Source: Natronomicrosphaera sp040876735
GTDB taxonomy: Bacteria; Planctomycetota; Phycisphaerae; Phycisphaerales; Phycisphaeraceae
Length of the DNA stretch: 53,975 bases
Direction: 5' to 3'
Assembly: GCA_040876735.1 (NCBI GenBank)
Contig: JBBDPC010000165.1
Coordinates: 1-53,975 of the forward strand
Part shown: piece by piece, positions 48,118 to 53,975 of the stretch
Layout of the letters: the number at the start of each line of letters is the position of its first letter
Position numbering within the stretch: the stretch's first letter is position 1
Position numbers and translations under genes: made by a program
The notes under the pieces: generated by a model
Databases searched by the model: none
Told to the model about the DNA's origin: nothing
The model's input: the letters and a program-made list of their open reading frames with translations, nothing else

Positions 48118-48756
48118 TCACTCCGCCTCGCGATACAACCCATGCTCGGCGATATACCGCGCCACCGCCGGCGGCACGAGGTCATCCACCGGCTCGCCCT
48201 GGCGGACGCGCTCGCGCACCATGCTCGAACTGATCTCCATCCGATCCACCTTCACCAGCCGCCGCGCCCACCGCGTCCGCTCCGCCTCATCGTCCAGCGA
48301 CGCCAGTAGTGACGTTTTCGTCTCCGGCGGACGCACCATCACCACCGGCTCGGCCAGCTCCGCCACTCGCTGCGACGCCCGCCACTGATCAAAAATCCGC
48401 ACCTGGTCCGCCCCCATCAGCAGCCGCAGGGTGACGTGTGCCGGCAGCCGTCGCCGCAGCGCTTCGAGCGTATCCACCGTGTAGCTCGGCTGCCCGTCGG
48501 CCGCGCGGTCCAGCTCATCGGTCAACACCACCGCGCACGGCCGGTCCGCCAACGCGAGCCGCAGCATCGCCAGCCGATGTTCCGCCGCCGTCTGCACACG
48601 GTCGAGCTTGTGCGGCGCCCGCGCGGCGGGCACATATGCCACGGCATCCGCGCCGATCGCCAGCCGCACCTGTTCGGGCAGGACCACGTGCGCCCGGTGC
48701 GGCGGATCGAAGCTGCCGCCGAAGACGATGATCTGGTTGCAGGCCGTGAGGTCCAT
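48118..48756 (-). CDS. nadD: nicotinate-nucleotide adenylyltransferase
   Basis: A 212-residue enzyme joining nicotinate mononucleotide and ATP in NAD synthesis. The nucleotidyltransferase motif is VFGGSFDPPHRAH at about 11-23, and the late ISSSMVRERV motif (about 174-183) completes the site. The start ATG at 48756 begins MDLTACNQ. Normal length. The usual neighbours obgE/proA/rsfS are missing, and the gene is flanked by repeats on both sides. Confidence 0.95.
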   Translation of the reverse strand: MDLTACNQIIVFGGSFDPPHRAHVVLPEQVRLAIGADAVAYVPAARAPHKLDRVQTAAEHRLAMLRLALADRPCAVVLTDELDRAADGQPSYTVDTLEALRRRLPAHVTLRLLMGADQVRIFDQWRASQRVAELAEPVVMVRPPETKTSLLASLDDEAERTRWARRLVKVDRMEISSSMVRERVRQGEPVDDLVPPAVARYIAEHGLYREAE

Positions 48757-48788
48757 GCGGTGCAGTGTAAACAGTGCGCCTCAAAACA

Positions 48789-48817
48789 GAAGCCCACGGA
48801 TTCAATCCGTGGGCTTC
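48789..48817. repeat. perfect GAAGCCCACGGATT hairpin
   Basis: GAAGCCCACGGATT-C-AATCCGTGGGCTTC: a perfect 29-base palindrome, the best-conserved member of the five-copy family, in the 87-base gap between nadD and the epimerase-like gene. Confidence 0.9.
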
Positions 48818-48843
48818 GGAGGGCATGTGGTTGAGCTTTTTGT

Positions 48844-49878
48844 TTACCGATCAAACTGCGCATCGAACGCGATGTCGCTGCGCTTGAAGTCCATGTGCTT
48901 GACGAACTCGCACGCCTCGGTCGCGCCATGTTCGCGGTCCATGCGCGAGTCTTCCCACTCGACGCTGAGCGGGCCGGTGTAGTTGATGTCGTTGAGCGCG
49001 ACGATGATCTGCTCGAAGTCGGTGTCGCCGCGGCCGGGCGAGCGGAAATCCCAGTAGCGTCGGCGGTCGGCGAAGTCGGTGTGGCCGCCGAAGACACCCA
49101 CCGTGCCGTCGCCCTTGTTCCACCACGCATCCTTGACGTGGACGTGGTAGATGCGGTCGGCGAACTCGTAGATGAACTTCACATAGTCCACGCCCTGGTA
49201 GCCGAGGTGGCTGGGGTCGTAGTTGAAGCCGAACCGCTTGTGATTTTTCACCGCTTCCAGGGCCCGCTTCGCGCTGGCGATGTCGAAGGCGATCTCCGTG
49301 GGGTGCACCTCCAGACCGAAGTTGACGTTAACCTTGTCGTACGCGTCGAGGATCGGCTTCCACCGCTTGGCGAAGTCGTCGAACCCCTTTTGCAGATAGG
49401 CCTGGCTGGTGGGGGGGAAGGCGTAGAGGGCGTGCCAGATGCTCGAGCCGGTGAAGCCGTTGACGACGGCGGGCTTGACGCCCCAGCTTTTCTTGTCTGG
49501 CTTGGCGTCCATGAAGGCGCGGGCGGCCTTGCCGGTGTCGATCATCCGTTTGGCGGCGCGCTTGCGGACGCCTTCAGGATCGCCGTTGCCCCAGATGTCG
49601 GGATCGAGGATGTCCTTGTGACGGTCGTCGATGTGGTCGCACACGGCCTGGCCGACGAGGTGGTTGGAGATCGAGAAGCAGGTGAGGCCGTGGTCGGCGA
49701 GCATCTCCCACCGCTGCTTGACGTACTTCTTACTCTTGATCGCCTGAGGCACGTCGAAGTGGTCGCCCCAGCAGGCCAGTTCCAAGCCATCGTAGCCGAA
49801 TGAGCTGGCCATCTTGCAGATGTCTTCGAACGCGAGGTCGGCCCACTGGCCGGTGAACAGCGTGACGGATCGTCCCAT
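48844..49878 (-). CDS. sugar phosphate isomerase/epimerase-like TIM-barrel protein
   Basis: A 344-residue protein of the xylose isomerase-like barrel superfamily (AP endonuclease 2-like). Metal-ligand candidates are the glutamate in FGLEVHPTE (about 191-199), FNYDPSHLGYQ with D and H (about 221-231), HVHVKDAWW (about 247-255) and the late VEWEDSRMD (about 311-319). Such proteins act as 3-keto-sugar, inosose or related isomerases, or may be catalytically different; the substrate is unclear. GAGGAGG lies nine bases before the ATG at 49878. The full barrel fits the usual size, and there is no signal peptide. It is downstream of an MFS-acyltransferase gene with 98 bases between. Confidence 0.85.
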   Translation of the reverse strand: MGRSVTLFTGQWADLAFEDICKMASSFGYDGLELACWGDHFDVPQAIKSKKYVKQRWEMLADHGLTCFSISNHLVGQAVCDHIDDRHKDILDPDIWGNGDPEGVRKRAAKRMIDTGKAARAFMDAKPDKKSWGVKPAVVNGFTGSSIWHALYAFPPTSQAYLQKGFDDFAKRWKPILDAYDKVNVNFGLEVHPTEIAFDIASAKRALEAVKNHKRFGFNYDPSHLGYQGVDYVKFIYEFADRIYHVHVKDAWWNKGDGTVGVFGGHTDFADRRRYWDFRSPGRGDTDFEQIIVALNDINYTGPLSVEWEDSRMDREHGATEACEFVKHMDFKRSDIAFDAQFDR

Positions 49879-49976
49879 GATTGCATGCCTCCTCATAGTG
49901 GCGGAACAGGTGTGGCGGGTAGTGTCGGCGGTTTTCGCAGGGCTGGCAAGTAGGGCTGTGGCCACGGCGACCGGCC

Positions 49977-51944
49977 CTACGCCTCGCGGTCACTGAGGAC
50001 TGTCAGACGCTGGCGCAGCTCTTCGAGCACCCTCTCCTGCTCGGCATCGTCATCCACGGTGAATGGTGCGCCGAAGGTGATGCGCGACCGGCTGGGCTGG
50101 AGGAAGTGCAAGAGCATCCACTTCCGCCGCGGCGTGCCTTCGATCCAGACCGGCACGATCACCGCGCCGCTGCGCTGGGCGATCCGCACCACGCCGGGCT
50201 GGAGGCGGTTGAGGTCGCGCTTCTCGCGTTGAAGCCCGCCTTCGGGGAAGAGGCCGACCATGTCGCCCTGCTTGAGCGCGTCGACAATCTGGCGGATCTT
50301 GCTTGCCCCGGCACGTTGCGGGTCGATGGTGATCGGGTGGATCGTCCGCCACAGCGGTTCGAGCAGGCGGAAGCGGAAACGCTCGGACATCACCCACCGC
50401 ACGACGCGCGGACAGGCCGCCTGGATCAGCAGCGGGTCGATGGCGGTCGTGTGGTTGGACGCGAGGATGACCGGGCCGGCGTCGGGCAGGTGCTGCCGGC
50501 CGCGCCATTCCAGCCGATGCCAGATCAGCACGTACGTGCGACACAAACGCCAGAGCGCGTTGGCCGCCGCTGTGGGCATCGGGCCCTGGCGGAAGATGCG
50601 GTAAAAGCCATAGAACGCCCCGACGAGAAACAGTGCGGCCAGCCCGTAAAGCGCCGGCACCATGACCTCATCGGCCCCGGGCAGCCGCCAGATGGTGAAG
50701 TTGACCACCAGCGACGAGATGGTGCCGAAGATTTCCCGAACGCCGAACACCCGGCCGCGAATGTAGTTCGGGCAGACTGACTGCGTCTGACTGTTGACGT
50801 AGACCAGCGCCGCGTTGCCGAAGAAGCCGGAGCAGAAGGCGAACACCAGCCCCCACTCGAACGCGTGTACCAGCCCCAGCGCGAGCATTGAAAGGCCCGC
50901 CAGCAGCAGGCAGCTCATCATCACCAGCGGCGTTTCGCGACGCGTGTTGAACAGCGACACCACGATCGCACTGATGAGCATGCCCAGCCCCAGCACCATC
51001 CCCATCACGGCGATGTGCATCACCAGCGCACGATCATCGCTCCCGCCCCCCCCGACGTCGATCAGCCAGGTGATCAGCGGGCTGGGCAGGTCGTAGTAGC
51101 TGGCGTTGAGCGCGGCGACGGCGGCCATGAGCAGGTTGGCGCTGGCCCAGAAGAGCACGCCCAGGATCACCAGTTGCAGGATGGGGCGGTGCCGGCGGAT
51201 GTAGCTGGCGCCCTGGAGCAGGCGGTAAAGCTGGTTGGTCGGCGGCGGGACGACGGAAGGCTTGTGCTGGCGTACGCGCAGGAAGATGAAGAACGAGCCG
51301 GACACGGCGAACGAGCCTACGGCGAGGAACAGGCCCGCCTGGAGCGAGTCCAAGGCGTCGATCACCCAGCCGCCCACGCCCATGCCGATCAGCGAGGCGA
51401 CCACCGCCAGGCCGAGGATGATCGCGTTGGCGGCTTGCAGGTGCGGCGTGGGCACGATCTGCGGCACGACGGCGTTGCGCGTCGGGTTGAACACCGCCGC
51501 CATTGTGCCCACGCCGAGGATGATGCCATACACCGCCCACCGCCCCGGGAACGCGAAGCCGGCGAGGTTGAACAGCACATAGTCTTCGGGAATCGCCCGC
51601 GCCGCCCCGGCGGGCACGAGCAGGAACGCCAGCAGCAGGATCAGCGCCCGCCCCTCGTCGCAGCCGAACATGATCCACTTGCGCGGCAGCGTATCCGCCA
51701 GCCAGCCGCCGAGCGGGCTGAAGATGAGGTAGGGCAGGAAGAAAAAAAAGTAGATGCCCGCCTGCACGCTCGCCGCGTCGGCGTCCGGCTCGTTGATGCC
51801 GAGCATCGTCCATGCGACGATCTGGATCATGCGGTCGCCGAACCCCGACGCGGCGACGGACGACCACATCAGCACGAAGCTGATGTTCCGCCACAACGGC
51901 ACGTCCACCCGCCGGGCGAGCAAGGGTTGGCTGGCGTCGGTCAT
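49977..51944 (-). CDS. MFS transporter-PlsC acyltransferase fusion
   Basis: A 655-residue two-part protein: residues about 15-440 are an MFS transporter with twelve helices (FFFFLPYLIFSPLGGWLADT near 60-80), and about 465-650 a 1-acylglycerol-3-phosphate acyltransferase domain with the NHTTAID (HxxxxD) catalytic motif and the FPEGG substrate motif. The order matches LplT joined to the acyltransferase end of Aas, which in E. coli returns lysophospholipids to the inner membrane and reacylates them. The acyl-ACP ligase end of Aas is absent. The start is the ATG at 51944. Just before it lies a GTTTCGAGTC-type repeat. Lysophospholipid remodelling is the best inference. Confidence 0.88.
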   Translation of the reverse strand: MTDASQPLLARRVDVPLWRNISFVLMWSSVAASGFGDRMIQIVAWTMLGINEPDADAASVQAGIYFFFFLPYLIFSPLGGWLADTLPRKWIMFGCDEGRALILLLAFLLVPAGAARAIPEDYVLFNLAGFAFPGRWAVYGIILGVGTMAAVFNPTRNAVVPQIVPTPHLQAANAIILGLAVVASLIGMGVGGWVIDALDSLQAGLFLAVGSFAVSGSFFIFLRVRQHKPSVVPPPTNQLYRLLQGASYIRRHRPILQLVILGVLFWASANLLMAAVAALNASYYDLPSPLITWLIDVGGGGSDDRALVMHIAVMGMVLGLGMLISAIVVSLFNTRRETPLVMMSCLLLAGLSMLALGLVHAFEWGLVFAFCSGFFGNAALVYVNSQTQSVCPNYIRGRVFGVREIFGTISSLVVNFTIWRLPGADEVMVPALYGLAALFLVGAFYGFYRIFRQGPMPTAAANALWRLCRTYVLIWHRLEWRGRQHLPDAGPVILASNHTTAIDPLLIQAACPRVVRWVMSERFRFRLLEPLWRTIHPITIDPQRAGASKIRQIVDALKQGDMVGLFPEGGLQREKRDLNRLQPGVVRIAQRSGAVIVPVWIEGTPRRKWMLLHFLQPSRSRITFGAPFTVDDDAEQERVLEELRQRLTVLSDREA

Positions 51945-52014
51945 GGCGAAACAATACAGTTTCAGGTTCCGAGTTTCGAGTCTCGCGTTTTCCACCTGGC
52001 GCTGATGCTCGACC

Positions 52015-52084
52015 CGGCCCGTCCACTTCAGTGGGCGGGAAAGGTACAAACCCCGCTCTCCCGGCCACTGAAGTGGGCGGGCCG
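52015..52084. repeat. inverted repeat upstream of aroDE
   Basis: CGGCCCGTCCACTTCAGTGG (from 52015) pairs with CCACTGAAGTGGGCGGGCCG (ending 52084), 26-base arms with two mismatches and 18 bases between. It lies in the 172-base divergent gap between the MFS-acyltransferase fusion and aroDE. Confidence 0.8.
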
Positions 52085-52116
52085 AGTGGGCGAACAGAAG
52101 TCAGAAGCTGTATCCC

Positions 52117-53712
52117 ATGACCCACCTGGCCGTCTCCATTTTCGTCCGCTCCCTCGAGCCCGCCCTGGCTGACGCGGTCCGCGCCGCGGAGTTCGGCGCC
52201 GAGATGGTCGAGTACCGCATCGACCGCTTCGCCGACGACTTTGATGCCGTGGCCGCGCTCGTCGCCCGCTCGCCCGTGCCCTGCATCGTCACCTGCCGGC
52301 CAACCTGGGAGGGCGGCGAATACGAAGGCGACGAGCCGCACCGCCACGCCCTGTTCGAGCATCTCGCCGCCGCCACCCATCCGCCCGCCTACCTCGACAT
52401 CGAACTGCTCGCCTGGCAACGCTCACCCAACCTGCGCGACACGCTCGGCCCGCGCGTCAACACCGCCGCCGGCCCGGGGCTGATCCTCTCCAGCCACGAC
52501 TTCGACCAGCGCCCGCGCGACCTGCTCCAGAAGCTCGAACAACTGGCCGACGAACCGCACGCCCGCGTCATCAAGCTCGCCTGGCACGCCCGCTCATTGC
52601 GCGACAATCTCGAAGCATTCGAAATCATCCAGCAGCAGTACAAGCCGACCATCGCCCTCTGCATGGGTCAGTTCGGCCTGCCCTCGCGCGTGCTGGCGAA
52701 AAAGTTCGCCGGCCTGCTCAGCTTCGCCGCCCTCGACGCCGACGCCGCCACCGCCCCCGGCCAGCCCACGCTGCACGACGTCAAACACCTCTACCGCTGG
52801 GACAGTCTGCGACGCGACACGGCTGTCTACGGCGTCATCGGCTGGCCCGTCGGCCACTCGCTCAGCCCCGCGCTGCACAACGCCGGCTTCGACGCCATCG
52901 ACTACAACGGCGTCTACCTGCCCATGCCCATCCCGCCAGAGTACGAACACTTCAAGGCCACCGTCGGGGCCTGGCTGGACTTCGCACCCCTGCACTTCCG
53001 CGGCGCGTCGGTCACCATCCCGCACAAGGAGAACCTGCTCCGCTTCGTCCGCCATCGCGGCGGCGAGATCGAGCCGTTGGCCGAGATGATCGGCGCAGCC
53101 AACACGCTCACCGTGCTGCCCGACGGCTCGCTCTACGCCTCGAACACCGACTATGCCGCCGCGCTCGATGCCGTGTGCGATAGCCTTGGCGTCTCCCGCG
53201 AACGCATGGCGGGCCAGCGCGTCGGCCTGATCGGCGCCGGCGGCGCGGCCCGCGCCATCGCCGCCGGCTTTGCGGGCTACGGCGCGGCCGTCACCGTCTA
53301 CAACCGCACGCTCGACCGCGCCGCCGCCATGGCCGACGACCTCAACGCCCGCCTCCAGCAGCTCACGGGCTCCGCACAACCCGCCGGCCAGGTCCACGCC
53401 CAACCGCTCGACCGCCTCACCGCCGGCGGCTGCGACATCTACATCAACTGTACCCCCATCGGCATGCACCCCCACGTCGACGCCTCTCCCCTCGGCGACG
53501 CCGACACCATCGCCGGCTGGGGCGAAAGCACCGTCGTCTTCGACACCATCTACAACCCCGCGAAGACGAAGCTGCTCCAACAGGCCAAAGCCGCCGGCTG
53601 CGTCACCATCTCCGGCACCGAAATGTTCGTCCGCCAGGGCGCCGCGCAGTTCGAACTCTGGACCAAACAACCCGCCCCGCGCGGCGTGTTTCACAAGGTG
53701 ATGCAAAGGTAG
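52117..53712 (+). CDS. aroDE: bifunctional 3-dehydroquinate dehydratase/shikimate dehydrogenase
   Basis: A 531-residue fusion of two successive shikimate-pathway enzymes. Residues 1-225 are a type I dehydroquinase with the histidine in LSSHDFD (about 127-133) and the Schiff-base lysine in VIKLAWHA (about 152-159). Residues about 235-530 are shikimate dehydrogenase: VIGWPVGHSLSPALHNAGF (substrate site, about 239-257), TIPHKEN with the catalytic lysine (about 307-313), the NADP loop LIGAGGAARA (about 369-378) and the NCTPIGM motif. This order is usual in plants and is also found in planctomycetes and chlamydiae. ATG at 52117. An inverted repeat precedes the start. Confidence 0.95.
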   Translation: MTHLAVSIFVRSLEPALADAVRAAEFGAEMVEYRIDRFADDFDAVAALVARSPVPCIVTCRPTWEGGEYEGDEPHRHALFEHLAAATHPPAYLDIELLAWQRSPNLRDTLGPRVNTAAGPGLILSSHDFDQRPRDLLQKLEQLADEPHARVIKLAWHARSLRDNLEAFEIIQQQYKPTIALCMGQFGLPSRVLAKKFAGLLSFAALDADAATAPGQPTLHDVKHLYRWDSLRRDTAVYGVIGWPVGHSLSPALHNAGFDAIDYNGVYLPMPIPPEYEHFKATVGAWLDFAPLHFRGASVTIPHKENLLRFVRHRGGEIEPLAEMIGAANTLTVLPDGSLYASNTDYAAALDAVCDSLGVSRERMAGQRVGLIGAGGAARAIAAGFAGYGAAVTVYNRTLDRAAAMADDLNARLQQLTGSAQPAGQVHAQPLDRLTAGGCDIYINCTPIGMHPHVDASPLGDADTIAGWGESTVVFDTIYNPAKTKLLQQAKAAGCVTISGTEMFVRQGAAQFELWTKQPAPRGVFHKVMQR

Positions 53713-53742
53713 GGATTCGGGCAGAACTGTAAAAGCCGAGGG

Positions 53743-53828
53743 CTGAGTCCGCGAAGCCCCGGATCAGGGGTTGCCGACTGCTCACTGATCCCGCTCTTCG
53801 TCACTGCGCTCCTCAGAGGCGGGCGTTA
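53743..53828. repeat. degenerate copy of the 13.6-kb palindromic element
   Basis: CTGATCCCGCTCTTCG from 53785 and GCGGGCGTT ending near 53827 repeat the right arm of the element at 13710-13757; CGAAGCCCCGGATCAG at about 53751-53766 forms the opposing arm. It lies between the converging aroDE and purH genes. Confidence 0.7.
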
Positions 53829-53868
53829 AAACAAAATCTTCCCCAACCCCCAGTCCCCAATCCCCGCC

Positions 53869-53975
53869 TCAATGCAGGAACAACCGCAGCCCCGTCATCA
53901 CCATCACCATCTCATGTTCATCGGCGGCGGCGATGACGTCGGCGTCGCGCTTCGAGCCGCCGGGCTGGACGACGT
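53869..53975 (-). CDS. purH: bifunctional AICAR transformylase/IMP cyclohydrolase, C-terminal fragment
   Basis: The window ends inside this gene. The visible 35 residues, reading VVQPGGSKRDADVIAAADEH and then MVMTGLRLFLH before a TGA at 53869-53871, are the conserved PurH C-terminus (compare VxQPGGSxRDxEVIxAAxE and MxFTGxRHFxH). PurH carries out the last two steps of IMP synthesis. The catalytic residues of both domains are outside the window. The gene converges with aroDE. Confidence 0.9.
   Translation of the reverse strand, partial: VVQPGGSKRDADVIAAADEHEMVMVMTGLRLFLH

Noticed and set aside
51034..52419. 461-codon frame spanning the MFS-acyltransferase and aroDE genes
   Set aside because: It crosses two confident genes and an inverted repeat and has the Arg/Gly/Ala excess of a shadow frame.

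Overview
The window is about 54 kb of very GC-rich bacterial chromosome. Several features point to a planctomycete, most likely class Phycisphaerae: PEP-CTERM proteins with dockerin-like calcium repeats, a plant-type AroDE fusion, sulfatase and alpha-L-fucosidase genes, Gram-negative lipid A and secretin genes, and many hairpin repeats between short operons. This placement is an inference. There is no rRNA in the window, and I found no tRNA, CRISPR array, phage or intact insertion sequence.

Layout. 1-13.6 kb: the end of leuC, a small membrane protein, hemW divergent from an FHA-domain protein, a sulfatase, an amidohydrolase, an OmpA-type lipoprotein, an ATP-grasp/CocE pair, lipB, lpxA and a three-gene operon of small envelope proteins resembling YqjD/YqjE. 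13.8-15.0 kb: lipA, with an unusually large internal insertion. 15.2-23.1 kb: the most interesting block, ten minus-strand genes that are almost all exported. They are two PEP-CTERM proteins, four small secreted beta-rich proteins, a large PapD/DUF916-like protein, a stand-alone secretin and a small lipoprotein that could be its pilotin. 23.6-27.1 kb: bioD, bioF, a 56-residue membrane protein missed by size cut-offs, HU, and peptide deformylase. 27.2-34.1 kb: asnB, an OmpH/Skp-like protein, a tiny lipoprotein, an exported redoxin and SppA. 34.1-43.3 kb: ispD, an MFS transporter, a GH29 fucosidase, the PPDK regulatory protein, an exported intradiol dioxygenase, ruvB, two tandem paralogous membrane proteins and a CaCA antiporter. 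43.5-47.8 kb: two translationally coupled repeat-helical membrane proteins, then DUF420, SCO1 and an ABC-2 permease, a set typical of cytochrome oxidase maturation loci. 48.1-54 kb: nadD, a sugar isomerase/epimerase-like protein, an MFS-acyltransferase fusion, aroDE and the end of purH.

How the genes fit together. Most are housekeeping (heme, lipoate, biotin, NAD, shikimate, isoprenoid, purine, DNA repair). The 15-23 kb block looks like a dedicated secretion and surface-assembly locus. The chaperone-like protein, secretin and lipoprotein overlap by ATGA junctions, which suggests translational coupling. The exported subunits lie upstream, separated from this trio by a strong intrinsic terminator. 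Two of the subunits share a C-terminal motif and a matching RNA hairpin just before the ribosome binding site.

The non-coding space is rich in repeats: at least five copies of a GAAGCCCACGG hairpin, two related long palindromes, large inverted repeats, and 'CACGGATG/CACGAAGG' type dispersed repeats. Several repeat-like stretches lie in frame inside lipB, bioF and an MFS gene, where they encode extra loops.
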